The notes under the pieces: generated by a model
What the model was told of the DNA's origin: nothing
Database searches by the model: none
Seen by the model: only the letters and a program-made list of their open reading frames with translations
Assembly: GCA_001839685.1 (NCBI GenBank)
Contig: MLAK01001159.1
Span: 1-30,059 of the forward strand
Direction of reading: 5' to 3'
Source of the DNA: Tritrichomonas foetus
Lineage: Eukaryota; Parabasalia; Tritrichomonadida; Tritrichomonadidae
Length of the DNA stretch: 30,059 nt
Translations under genes and position numbers: made by a program
In this document: positions 16,228 through 26,833 of the stretch, one piece after another
How positions within the stretch are numbered: the stretch's first letter is position 1
Layout of the letters: the number at the start of each line of letters is the position of its first letter

Positions 16228-18453
16228 ATGCAGCCAAATAATAGCCAAACATCAATTCCAGGGCCGGCATCAGCTAATTCACCTTCAGATCCTGCGCAAT
16301 CTGACCCACAACCTGCTGCAAATCCCACAAATAATAATTCGAACAATATAATTAATCCACCTCCACCAACAACCAATGCAGTCGCCTCCAAACCCATCGT
16401 TATTTCTCGTCCGAAACCAAAAGTTCACACTTTTAGTGTGAAATCGCTTCTAAACGATAATAACAATAATAATAATAATAATCCAAATAATCAACAAAAA
16501 GAGCCAGTTTTATCAGTAATGTCACTACTCAACGACAAAACTCCAATGCAGGTCCAAGCGCCAAGGGTCCCTGCCACCGCAGTCGCCATCAGACGTCCGA
16601 GGACTCCTCAAATTCCAGCCACGAAACCGCAAGGAACCCTCCCACAGCCGAGCCTTGTCACGGGAAGCGACAACGAGAGTTGGTACCTGCGCTGTTTCTG
16701 CGATATAAAGAACGAATTAGGATTTATGATTCAATGCGAGAAATGCTTAAATTGGCAACACGCTGCATGCATCAATATTACTCAAACAACACTCCCAAAC
16801 AATTATACGTGTCCTATATGCGCCGGAAAGTACATTAGATGTCAATGTGGCGAAAATATGAATTATAAGCTGCCACTCATCAAATGTTCAAAATGCGGTT
16901 ACTACGTTCATAAGAGATGCGAGGGACTTGATCCAGGGCCTTACTTCTCAGCTAATCATGTTTGCACGCAATGTGGTGGGACTCCATGTCAGCCACCTGA
17001 TGTCAAATTACCGTTAGATACACCATTCAAAAATAAAGTTGTTACAATCACTCAAGAAGTAATTGATGAATTACATCCATCAATTTTGAGTGCTCCGTTT
17101 GCATCACTTTTAACAACTGAATTTTTAGATCATGATGTAAGTGCCTTTCAATTTTGTGAGGCTGTTTATAATACTCATCGTGCATTTTTCTATCTTACTC
17201 ATAATACGATGACATCTTATTCAATGTCAAAGAAAAGACGTGGTGATGTTTCTTTTTCTTTCTTTAAGGCTGTTTTTTATGTTCTTGATGTCATTTTTGG
17301 AATGTCACAAGATGTTGCATTACAAATATTTAATTCACTATCAACACTTGATATATATATTCCATTTTCCATGCCAACCACACTCCTTCAAAATAATACA
17401 AATCCCATTGAATTTTCTGATCCTGCTGCTTTGGCATGTAAATCGGAATTAGAGAAAAGTAAGCATACGCCTGAACTAACTCAAGTTAGTTTCCCTAATG
17501 ATCTTGTTTTAAAGCGTGGTGTCTTAATGTGCCAATCAGCACTTCAGCCAGACCAATTAATTGGTGTTGCAAGTGGATTAATTGGTCTAATTGAAGAATT
17601 TTGTTATGATAACGGTGCAGACAGTCATTATTATGCAATCAGTGGTACAAAGTTTGTTTTAGATGCACGTAAAATGGGTGCACAGCTCATTCATAACTTT
17701 AGAAGAAGTTTGTCACCAAATTGCGTATTAAAACTCTTTAAATTTAATGGATTAATATACGCAGGTATATTTGCAGGGGTTAGTGATGTTAATGGAATTT
17801 CACGTCGTACACGAAGAGAAAAATTTGCACTTCCACCTGATGTCGAATTAACTTTACCACTTGATTTCGCACCAGCGACAATTGAAGAACTATCTGATTA
17901 TATGAACTGGCATCTTGATGACATTGAATTAAGTAATACAACAGAACCACCATCATCACCACCACCGCAACAAGCTCAGTTTTCTGCGAAATCTCCGCGC
18001 GCTTCATCACCGCCGAAACACGTCTCAAGGCCTTCCAGAGAAGAAAGAGACGGTGCTGCAGCAATGAGACAATTGGAAAGGAAGAAAAAAAGGAAGCAAA
18101 AAGAAGAAAAAGAACAAAAATTGAAAAATAAAAGGAAATTAACTGAAGCAAAAAGAACAAGAGGAGGTTCAATTAAACATAATGTTGATATTCCAGATTC
18201 AACATTATTTGCAATGATGAAACAAACTGTTCCAGAGCAATACTTGTTTAAGTTACAACCAACTGAAGAAGAAGAAATTGAAGACGAATCTGAAGAGATT
18301 ATTTTGAATGAAAAAGATATATTTAATGGTGATGTGGATTGTGGATTTTTGGATGATTTAATGAATGCAGAAATAAGGCCGTTCGCACCAATTAAGATTG
18401 AAAATCCAATTGATGAAATGTGTGAGCTTATTCAACTTGATGGGTTTAATTGA
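16228..18453 (+). CDS. double PHD-finger protein with SET-like domain (SET3/MLL5/SETD5 class)
   Basis: This 741-aa protein is a nuclear chromatin regulator by family. Residues 1-150 are disordered, Asn/Pro-rich, with a poly-Asn tract (78-85) and a repeated motif SVKSLLND (70-77) and SVMSLLND (96-103). PHD finger 1 is at 156-198 (CFC...CEKC...WQH...CPIC), and PHD 2 at 203-249 (CQC...CSKC...VHKRC...CTQC). Residues about 425-550 align with a SET domain of the MLL5/SETD5/Set3 kind: GVLMCQSALQPDQLIGV, FVLDARKMGAQLIHNF, RRSLSPNC, LTLPLDF. The catalytic NHSC-type motif is replaced, as in inactive members, so methyltransferase activity is doubtful. It may instead act as a PHD reader in a deacetylase complex, as Set3 does. 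A basic segment with Lys/Arg clusters (about 615-655) precedes an acidic tail. Confidence 0.85.
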   Translation: MQPNNSQTSIPGPASANSPSDPAQSDPQPAANPTNNNSNNIINPPPPTTNAVASKPIVISRPKPKVHTFSVKSLLNDNNNNNNNNPNNQQKEPVLSVMSLLNDKTPMQVQAPRVPATAVAIRRPRTPQIPATKPQGTLPQPSLVTGSDNESWYLRCFCDIKNELGFMIQCEKCLNWQHAACINITQTTLPNNYTCPICAGKYIRCQCGENMNYKLPLIKCSKCGYYVHKRCEGLDPGPYFSANHVCTQCGGTPCQPPDVKLPLDTPFKNKVVTITQEVIDELHPSILSAPFASLLTTEFLDHDVSAFQFCEAVYNTHRAFFYLTHNTMTSYSMSKKRRGDVSFSFFKAVFYVLDVIFGMSQDVALQIFNSLSTLDIYIPFSMPTTLLQNNTNPIEFSDPAALACKSELEKSKHTPELTQVSFPNDLVLKRGVLMCQSALQPDQLIGVASGLIGLIEEFCYDNGADSHYYAISGTKFVLDARKMGAQLIHNFRRSLSPNCVLKLFKFNGLIYAGIFAGVSDVNGISRRTRREKFALPPDVELTLPLDFAPATIEELSDYMNWHLDDIELSNTTEPPSSPPPQQAQFSAKSPRASSPPKHVSRPSREERDGAAAMRQLERKKKRKQKEEKEQKLKNKRKLTEAKRTRGGSIKHNVDIPDSTLFAMMKQTVPEQYLFKLQPTEEEEIEDESEEIILNEKDIFNGDVDCGFLDDLMNAEIRPFAPIKIENPIDEMCELIQLDGFN

Positions 18454-18670
18454 TTAATTCAAACTATCTATTATTATGTTTTTATTAAAATATTATAACT
18501 ATTGAAACCTCTTTATTTTATTTGCCTAAATACCACAAAAAATGCCTTATCAAATAATTTGTTATCAAATTGTGTCTAATAATTTTATTAAAAAACAGAA
18601 TTTCTATTTCACCACAGGGAGCAATTTATCTGAAAAACATTTAAACACGAATTCATCGATTCAGTAATGT
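18454..18670. other. intergenic, nothing recognised
   Basis: AT-rich 3' flank of the PHD/SET-like gene. No gene seen. Confidence 0.5.
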
Positions 18671-19890
18671 ATGATTGACAAAGAATATCAGATCAACATT
18701 GAAGAGGTTTTCTATCTGATTGAACAAGAGAAAAGGGATCGAATATATGATAGATAATTATCATTTGATTCACTCAATGAATATGGTGACAATTAAGAAA
18801 ATTTTGAAACAAACTAGTTTGTTTAGATAACTCACCAACATTGGATAATAAAAATTGGATAATAAAAATCCTCATCTATAGAGGTGATTCAAGCTACATT
18901 ACTATCTAACAAACCATATAATTATAAGATATTAAGTATGACGTGAAATTGATGAAAATGAATTTCCCGATAAATTATTATTAACAAAGTTTTTTGTTCC
19001 TGTTAGTTTGAAAAAAATTGGTTCCCAAGCATTTTTCAATTGTAAAAATTTCGAAGAAATTATTTTGCATGATGGACTTTTACGAATTGGTGTTGAAGCT
19101 TTAGAAGGTTGTCTTTATTTAAAGAAAAAATTTTCAAATCAAGTTAAAACCCAATAAAACTATTCATATTTCAGTAGATGAAATTTTTTGAAGTTATTTT
19201 CATATGCGATCATGCGATATTAGAACAAGTGCTATTTGTGAATCATCAACATCTCAGAATTGCTATTTTTTCAAAGAATCTTTATTGATTTCCCTCATCC
19301 ATGTTTTCTTGTTACGAAAATTTATGTCATATACAACTTGGCTATTTTGCATTCTACAATTGCGATAAATATTCCTCAGATGTGTGGTTACTGAGTATTA
19401 CATTTCTAGAAACATTAACCACGATTGAATAATGTAGATTTGAAAATTGATCATGTCTAAGACAAATATTTTTCATATCGAAGATTAAATAAAAAAATAC
19501 CTCTTCATTTTGATGTTGCCACCATCTAAAAAAAATCGTAATTCACGGATGAGTGAGCTATTAGACATGGAACATTTTTAAATTATTAAATCAATAATTG
19601 AAGATAGATTCAAAGATATTATGCATTCAGTGGCTGCCGAAATTTAAGAAAGGTTACTATCCTTCAAAGTTACCTATTGGTATATATTCATTTTATCGAT
19701 GTCAAAAGCTCCAACATTTGTTAATTCATGATCATTTTGGGAATCTGCATTATCACAGTGTTCTGGTGTCTATATTTAATATTCCATTCTACATAAGGTA
19801 TTATCCAAATTTATCTACTTCACACTCTCATAATCTTCAATTTCAACATAAAATCATATCAGAATTCCTGAGAGCGTTTAGGTACAAATT
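18671..19890 (+). pseudogene. decayed BspA-like leucine-rich-repeat gene
   Basis: Successive fragments carry the TpLRR/LRR_5 pattern (IGxxAFxxCxxLxxIxL) of BspA-like proteins, in shifting frames with stops. From 18942 an open piece reads FFVPVSLKKIGSQAFFNC and LLRIGVEALEGCLYLK, ending at TAA. Near 19295-19370 comes SMFSCYENLCHIQLGYFAFY. Then LETLTTIE, a stop, CRFEN, a stop and SCLRQIFFIS follow (to about 19490). From about 19665 it reads LPIGIYSFYRCQKLQHLLIH. A possible N-terminal piece starts at ATG 18671 (MIDKEYQINIEEVFYLIEQE). BspA-like proteins are a large surface-protein family in trichomonads. The many lesions make this a dead copy. Confidence 0.75.
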
Positions 19891-20726
19891 TTGTTTTGGT
19901 GTATAATGAATCATGGTATTTTGGAAGTGGTAAAATTTCATCTACAAGGTAAAAGAGGAGGAAACAAATTGATTGACGATCAAACAGACGCTTCTTTTTT
20001 CTCTGCAAAATTATGAAAATACAATGTTTCTATATAAAGATGACAAGATATTATACTATAAACATCTATACGCGAAAGAATTTACCTTATGATCACAGAT
20101 ATTGGATTAATTGAAACAAATGGAGTGAAAGAAATGTATTCTTTATAGGACAATATACCAAAATATTTTATGAGTATTCATGGGAAACGATGGTAATATC
20201 TAATCCGAATTTAACTCTCATGAGGTGAATTGAAACTGAAATGGTTTTAATTCAAAAAGTTTATTTACAATCTTGATAAAAATTGATTAAAATGTCAATT
20301 CACCTATCATTTGATTTATTAATGAAAGATTATATAATTATTTATAATTAATATTATATAAAATTAGTAAAAATTCGATTTTTTATTAAAATAATAGCTT
20401 TTGAGATGAAATATTATTGAATTATGAATTCACCGTGTTTCCAGAAAAATAAAAACAATGAGCCATTTGAATCTATTGATTTCTATTGAATATTATTATT
20501 TCAGAATTTATCAGACAGAATTTATTTCTTATAAAAATTAACTGACCGATCATAAAATGATAAAAACACTGAAAAAGCTCATCAAATTTGAGATAATATC
20601 ATCAAGACAGTTATCACATTTGACAAATTCAAGCCCTAATTAGTCTTATGTATTGAAAAACAAATGTTACTTGGAAATCACTCTGAAAATTTTATTTGGT
20701 AAAAACTTTACAATCATCTTTTCGAA
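19891..20726. other. intergenic, no gene recognised
   Basis: AT-rich stretch after the decayed LRR gene. There is an imperfect A/T-only inverted repeat near 20330-20370 of low significance. TCATC at about 20716 is a weak initiator match close to the start of the CARMIL-like gene. Confidence 0.45.
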
Positions 20727-23700
20727 ATGTCTTATATTTATCTTAAGAACAGCGTTTTAAAAAGCCTCCCTTCTCTTGGACACAAGCTCGACCCCATTGT
20801 TTTTGCGGAAGCCGGAATTATGCCATGTCAAGATACTACGAAAACCAAAGTGTGCATTATCATCGTCACTCTTGCAGGCATATTTTTCCTGCGTCCAAAG
20901 AAGATGAAGAAAGATTATAAAATAGCCAAATTTTACTCTGTTTTTAATATCGTCGAAATTCGGAATAACGAAAAGAGAAGAGACATTATTTCACGGACTG
21001 CACGCACTTACTACTTCTGTGATCACGCTGACGAGGTTGTTTCCTGCTTACTTGGAGCCAAAAAACTTCTCCTCACAAATGCAGTCGATTCTCATCCGAT
21101 TAAATTTGCAGGCTATTTTTCACCTCCCCAACCAGCAATAAATCTTCCAACAAACGGACACTCGATTTTGACACTTCGTTACATTGCATATAGTATCAGA
21201 TATAATTGCGAAACAGATAATAACCTTATTGAAAGCTTTGAGAGGCTTGACAACCTTCATCACCAAATTTTCTCCATGGGAGAGAGTTCAACTCCCATTT
21301 TCAACCTCCGCCAAATTTTTGTGGTCATTGCTCAAACCAAAATCCCTGCTCTTCACTTAAATAATTGGGCTCCTTATATTGCTTGCAGGCTTGTTCATAA
21401 AATTATTAAACATTCGCCCCATACAGGATCCATAGTTTTGGAAGGGTATTCACATCTTGTTCCAAGTCAACTCAGGCTAGGCCTAACGAACGGAAAAAAG
21501 GCTTTAAGCATTGTTCTTCAAGATTGTCACTTAAATGAAGATACCATGATTCAACTTTTTGAAAGGTTTGGTGAATATACAGGCAATATCCAACGACTCT
21601 CTTTAATCAATGTCGAAATGACGAGCAGGTCTTGGAATTCCGTCATTGATACAGTGTTAACAACAAGACCGTTTAGTACTTTGGAAATTCTTGAATTTGA
21701 CAATATTAGTGCACGATCAGCTTATGATGACCAAGTTATTGGATCCATTTCAAAAATCTTAAAACATTGTCGCTTTGTTCAACGCTTCTCACTTTCTTCT
21801 TGGGCTCATCAACAACTGTCAGTCAGCCTTAGGAGTTTTGTGAATAGCAATATTTTGACTGAAATTGTCTTACAAGGTCAAGATATGACACAACCAATTC
21901 CAGACTCAATACGAATTCCAAGAATCACCTGTCTTCTCGATTTCAGTTATTGCCATTTCACATTCCAATCTTTACAGAGTCTTTTCAAACTTATTTCTCT
22001 GTCTCCACATCGTTCTCCATTATCGCTTTCCCTGGCAGGCATTTTACTTCCTGAATCACACTGGAGATCTCTTTTCAATAATTTTGACAGCCTTCCAACA
22101 ACATCATGCTTGGTTGAATTGAATTGGAGTGAAAATGTGATTTCCTCAGACTCAATTTTACCTTTTGTTCGATATTTCTTTGCAACTAATCCAATTAAAT
22201 TCTTACATATTGATAAAATCTTTGGCAACCAAAACCTTGATGACTTCAGAAGTTTAATTCAAGCGATACCAAAACGAAAATTACTTGGTTTATCAGTCAA
22301 GGGTTCAATAGAACAAAACTTCTGTGGTAATATGAAATCGTTCTTCCAAATCCTTGAACCATTAAAACCATTGGCTATTTTGCATATTGATGGACAAAGA
22401 ATTTCTGATGTAGAAATTAACACAGTTATTGATGAATTAAGTACATGGACTGAATTAGTTGAATTTTCTTCGGATGATTCTGCATTTTCAAGCGTTTTTA
22501 ATCTCTTTAATTACTACGAAAAACTTCTACGTTTGAAAATCACAAATATTGGCCGACCTGAAAAAGACTTGAAACAATTCTTTAAGAATCCAACAGATTC
22601 AGATAATGATGAAAATTTCCAGAAATTCAAGGAAATGATTGTGAAAAGACCAGAATGTATGGGAACTTCTGCACGCGCAATTTATTTATGTAAAATTAAT
22701 GGAATAAAAGAATTCGATCCAGCGAAATATGATGTTTTCAATGTAAAGTTCCCACTAAGTTATACTTTCTTTTATTCACTAGATGAATTTCAACTGAAAC
22801 CAGAAACCAATAAGCGCCCATTACCAACATTGACTGCTTTTCGAGTTGCTAATCCATGTAATCGTTTAGGTGAAATTCATAATATGATGCTTGTTGAGCC
22901 AACAAAGATTCCCCGATACAGGCCTATTGATGATCAATCGTTCCTTAGTATGGATAACATACCTTATGGAGATTATGATCAATATGGTGTTTATGATTAT
23001 GGATTTAATTCACAACTACTCCAAACAAGTAATTTGACTGATACTGTGTTTGGCGAAGTTAAAAACTTGTTTTATCAAGATGAATTTACTGACATTTGTC
23101 AAACACAATTCAATCAACCTCCCAATCCTCAACCAACAAATGAACAATCAACGAACTCCTTTACTTTATTATCAGCACCCACTGATGAACCAATTAAGCC
23201 ACTTGACAGTCTCTCTAATTTGCCACCGCTTGCACCATATGATCAACAAACAAATATTCGTTCAACTGAACAGATTATCACCAATGATGAATTTGCTCCA
23301 CTTCAACCACTCGATGGTGGATTTGCTCAAGATGGATCATTTTCACTAGAACTTCAACCTTTGATGCCAGATCCACAATTTCCAGCATTTGACGTAAATG
23401 ATATTCCCCCACCGGTAGAGCAGGAAACTACCGTTAACATCCCATCACTTGATCCTGTTAATCCACCACTTCAACCACCGATTGTCTTTGAACCACTGCC
23501 ACCATTAGATCCAATTGAACCACCTGTTCAACAAACCGTGACAACTACTACAACAATGACCACAACAATAACTACATCAAATGGTGATTCTTTCCAGAAT
23601 ACTTTTAAGCAATTCCAAAGTCTTGGTGGAAATGAGCTAGATGAATTTCCAGAAATGCCATCATTGTATAAGACAACAATTGTTAAACCTAATTCAAATC

Positions 23701-25133
23701 TCCCGAATATTCACCCTTTAATGTCTTCTCAATTTGAACAGAAACAACAGGAAACAACAGAAAATCCTGATCCTTCACCACCACCACCACCACCACCTCC
23801 TCCTCCACCTCCTTCTCCTCCACCTCCTTCTCCTCCACAGATACAAACACCACTTACATCACAAATTCCTCCACCTATTACAATACATTCATCAATTCCA
23901 CCTCCAATAGTCAATCAAACAAACATAAAAATAACACAAAGCTATGGATCATCATTCCAAACAACTAATCCATCAATCCATGGAAGTGGAGGAATTCCGC
24001 CACCATTAACATCTTTAACATCTTCAACAGCAACAACAACTACAACTACAACTACAACACAATTCAGCACACTCAGTCCACAATCACTAAAAGTTTTCCC
24101 ACCACCAGTAATGATTATTCCACCAACCGCTTCACCATTAAAACCACCTGTTTCACAACCACCGGCACAACCTCAAACAATCACAACAGAGACACGTACG
24201 GTTCATGTCATTCAAGAAAACAGCAAAGACAGTAGTAGCAGTAGCAGTAGTGATGATGAACAACCACCAGTTTTTACCGGTCCAAAACTTGTTGCAGGTA
24301 CACCAAACCTTTTCTCAACACTTCCGCCTACACAAATTCAACCACCACATCCAACAATAGCTGAAAGTGCACCATCGACTACCATTGAAATCCAACCTCC
24401 TCCAGTTCAACCACAGCCAGTTGTCATCTCACAGAAATCATCTTCATCTTCATCATCTTCTTCTTCCTCCGATGATGAAGATGAAATGCCACCTGTTACA
24501 CCAATTTCTTTATCAGCTTCAACTTCAATAATGTCCATGTCAACAGTAACAACTACTTCATCATTAACAAGATCTGTTGGATTAACTTCAACACCAGGAG
24601 TCTTAGTTCAAAATCAAGCTCCAATTGCCCGTTACAATCCACATGATATCGTGAAGGGGCCACCTGTTCTCACTGAAGTGATAAAGAGAAAGCCTGCTCA
24701 CAAGAACTTACTCATTCCGTCTGCTGCCGGAGTTCTAAATCTTCCCCGAATAGTTGGAGGCCAGCAAAGTTTGCCTGCTACCAGTCGAACAGTTACTCTT
24801 CACAACAAAGAAGTGAAGCATATTGAAGAGGCAACAGCAATCGAGAAGCAAAGCTACCACAAGGTCAAACAATTTGAAGATATCGATATTCCAGATGTAA
24901 TGGATATTTCGAAGAATTTATCAGGTGATGCTCCACCAGAATTGAACATTGTGAAGATTGATTCATCATTCTATGATGCACAAAATTCTTTCTATTCTGG
25001 CAGAGATGCTCCATTCCAGATATTAAGTCCAATTAAACAAATTTCAGTTGGAACAATGACCCATCCACTACAAAAGAGACGTTTTATTCCACCACCAACA
25101 ATTACTATTTTAGGTGTTCCGGATGACTGGTAA
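20727..25133 (+). CDS. CARMIL-like leucine-rich-repeat protein with proline-rich tail
   Basis: This 1468-aa protein has three regions. Residues about 1-115 look like the N-terminal PH-like domain of CARMIL (ITLAGIFFL-type strand, RPKKMKKDYKIAKFYSVFNI, HADEVVSCLLGAKKLLL). Residues about 190-620 are divergent leucine-rich repeats (ALSIVLQDCHLNEDTMIQLF, RLSLINVEMTSRSWNSVI). The rest is disordered and Pro/Thr/Ser-rich. A polyproline run (about 1016-1040, PSPPPPPPPPPPPPSPPPP) could bind profilin or SH3 proteins. Two Ser tracts each end in an acidic patch before PPV (about 1166-1180 and 1238-1256). In its family CARMIL binds capping protein and links actin assembly to membranes. A possible degenerate capping-protein motif is LTEVIKRKPAHKNLLIP at about 1315. 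The C-terminal 150 residues are less repetitive. Stop TAA. Confidence 0.82.
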   Translation: MSYIYLKNSVLKSLPSLGHKLDPIVFAEAGIMPCQDTTKTKVCIIIVTLAGIFFLRPKKMKKDYKIAKFYSVFNIVEIRNNEKRRDIISRTARTYYFCDHADEVVSCLLGAKKLLLTNAVDSHPIKFAGYFSPPQPAINLPTNGHSILTLRYIAYSIRYNCETDNNLIESFERLDNLHHQIFSMGESSTPIFNLRQIFVVIAQTKIPALHLNNWAPYIACRLVHKIIKHSPHTGSIVLEGYSHLVPSQLRLGLTNGKKALSIVLQDCHLNEDTMIQLFERFGEYTGNIQRLSLINVEMTSRSWNSVIDTVLTTRPFSTLEILEFDNISARSAYDDQVIGSISKILKHCRFVQRFSLSSWAHQQLSVSLRSFVNSNILTEIVLQGQDMTQPIPDSIRIPRITCLLDFSYCHFTFQSLQSLFKLISLSPHRSPLSLSLAGILLPESHWRSLFNNFDSLPTTSCLVELNWSENVISSDSILPFVRYFFATNPIKFLHIDKIFGNQNLDDFRSLIQAIPKRKLLGLSVKGSIEQNFCGNMKSFFQILEPLKPLAILHIDGQRISDVEINTVIDELSTWTELVEFSSDDSAFSSVFNLFNYYEKLLRLKITNIGRPEKDLKQFFKNPTDSDNDENFQKFKEMIVKRPECMGTSARAIYLCKINGIKEFDPAKYDVFNVKFPLSYTFFYSLDEFQLKPETNKRPLPTLTAFRVANPCNRLGEIHNMMLVEPTKIPRYRPIDDQSFLSMDNIPYGDYDQYGVYDYGFNSQLLQTSNLTDTVFGEVKNLFYQDEFTDICQTQFNQPPNPQPTNEQSTNSFTLLSAPTDEPIKPLDSLSNLPPLAPYDQQTNIRSTEQIITNDEFAPLQPLDGGFAQDGSFSLELQPLMPDPQFPAFDVNDIPPPVEQETTVNIPSLDPVNPPLQPPIVFEPLPPLDPIEPPVQQTVTTTTTMTTTITTSNGDSFQNTFKQFQSLGGNELDEFPEMPSLYKTTIVKPNSNLPNIHPLMSSQFEQKQQETTENPDPSPPPPPPPPPPPPSPPPPSPPQIQTPLTSQIPPPITIHSSIPPPIVNQTNIKITQSYGSSFQTTNPSIHGSGGIPPPLTSLTSSTATTTTTTTTTQFSTLSPQSLKVFPPPVMIIPPTASPLKPPVSQPPAQPQTITTETRTVHVIQENSKDSSSSSSSDDEQPPVFTGPKLVAGTPNLFSTLPPTQIQPPHPTIAESAPSTTIEIQPPPVQPQPVVISQKSSSSSSSSSSSDDEDEMPPVTPISLSASTSIMSMSTVTTTSSLTRSVGLTSTPGVLVQNQAPIARYNPHDIVKGPPVLTEVIKRKPAHKNLLIPSAAGVLNLPRIVGGQQSLPATSRTVTLHNKEVKHIEEATAIEKQSYHKVKQFEDIDIPDVMDISKNLSGDAPPELNIVKIDSSFYDAQNSFYSGRDAPFQILSPIKQISVGTMTHPLQKRRFIPPPTITILGVPDDW

Positions 25134-26015
25134 TTGTGAAGATTTTTTAATTTTCCCATTTTAGTAAATTTATAAATAATTAATTCGATATTATTCTTTA
25201 TTATTCGTATGGCCTAGTTTTGAAAAAAATCCGATAAGTTAGGCATCTTTATAAATGTGGAATGGCTTCCTTGGTGTAAGAAATCATTTTACTTTACAAT
25301 AGAGTGAATTATTAAACAAGCTTTAATAAGAATTTCTCAGGTCCAAACTCAAAAGGTAGTTGACCATATTAAATATGAAAAATTATAATTTATTACACAA
25401 AACAGTTTCTATAATCAATATTATTAAAGTATCCTTTTGCCATAAATTTGAGGCATTTAAATACAACTCTTTTTTCATTTAATTAATGAATAAGTGTATA
25501 ATCTTTTATTCGTCTAATTGTAAAATCCCAAAGAATTCAATTACATTTACAGCAATATCGTAATCATTACTAGTATTTTTCAAGGTTTGTTTTAAAACGA
25601 AAATACTGAAATGATGAAGACTTACAATCAAAATATTCTTCTGCTAAATTTTGTTGAAGAATATTTGAAACTCTCTGATCAGCTTCAAGCCATTTTTCTT
25701 CATCATTAGATTTCCTTCAATTATCCATAAATATCCATTTAATTTTAGTCTATTTGAAACTTTAATCATGTAATCTAAGTTTTGATGATTCAACAATTCT
25801 CATCAAACTATCGATGCTAAAAATAAATAAGAGACTTTTCTCGATTACATAAAAATGAGAGCTGATACATTCTAGATCTTCTTCAACATCTCATGCTTAT
25901 AAATTTTTGGGATTTATCATTTCCTCACATTTTTTTTCTTTGAGTAATTTCTTTAAATGAATTCAATGAAGAAATAGGGCTTATACTGTCTAGCTCAAGA
26001 AGCATATTTTAGAAA
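25134..26015. other. intergenic; possible minus-strand coding relic
   Basis: No intact gene. Minus-strand fragments in changing frames between about 25865 and 25565 read like protein: SIDSLMRIVESSKLRLHD, VSNRLKLNGYLWIIEGN and, from 25710 down, SNDEEKWLEADQRVSNILQQ followed by NLAEEYFDCK to a TAG. They could be a relic of an unidentified gene. Length alone is not significant in such AT-rich DNA. Confidence 0.35.
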
Positions 26016-26086
26016 ATGGACAAATTATCCGGTAATAAGCAGGATATCACCAGTTTCCCCATTCATCAAATTATAAATGTATACAA

Positions 26087-26298
26087 GGTAACAACAACAA
26101 CAAACAATAACAACAACAACAACAACAATAACAACAACAATAACAATAACAACAACAATAACAACAACAACAATAATAACAACAACAACAACAATAATAA
26201 CAACAACAACAACAACAATAACAACAACAACAACAATAACAACAACAACAACAATAACAACAACAATAAAAAAAACAACAAAAATAACAACAACAACA

Positions 26299-26329
<31 letters not shown>
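26087..26329. repeat. AAC/AAT trinucleotide microsatellite ending in A29
   Basis: About 215 bp of AAC units with interspersed AAT end in AAAAAC-type variants and a 29-nt A run at 26301-26329. The repeat is open on both strands in several frames (poly-Asn on plus; poly-Leu or poly-Val on minus). The plus frame has an ATG at 26016 with an unremarkable 28-residue lead; I do not accept it as a gene. Confidence 0.9.
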
Positions 26330-26833
26330 CAATGATCATAATAGTAAAAAGAATTTTCGGTTTATAATATAAAGGAATCAATTGTGGAGTCTGATAGAAA
26401 CATTTGAGAACAGAGTTTTAAAAGAAAAGCTGCTTGAGAAAGACTAAAATTCATTTTCTGATTCCAAAGAAAAAAGGTAAAGTTTTTTTCAAAGTTCAAT
26501 GTTTTTTAATCCATCAATGTTGTTAGTAAATGGTTCTTATACAAATTTAAACATCAATAGCCTGTTCAGAGATAATGGTTACAACTTTATGTCACCATTT
26601 TAGTGAAAATCATTTTAGTCAATGAATGATTTTCATTAGCTTCACTTGTAATTTACGAGGAGAAAGAAAAAGCAAATATCTGAATAATATTTCAATTGGG
26701 AAAAAATTCGAGCTGAAATAGAATTATAATATATTTCATCAATTTAGAGGTGAATTTATTTCTAGTTATTTGATTGAAAAATTTATACGTTTATTAATAA
26801 TAAGTATATCAATAAAATCACGAAAAAAGATTC
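26330..26833. other. intergenic, nothing recognised
   Basis: AT-rich DNA upstream of the ankyrin gene. No frame with protein-like composition is seen. TCACG at about 26818 is an imperfect initiator 14 nt before ATG 26834. Confidence 0.5.

Noticed and set aside
20325..20375. Inverted repeat TTATATAAT / ATTATATAA
   Set aside because: Only A and T; such dyads are frequent in this AT-rich DNA.
26016..26381. Poly-Asn ORF on plus and poly-Leu/poly-Val ORFs on minus
   Set aside because: Products of the AAC microsatellite; the non-repeat ends show no protein-like pattern.
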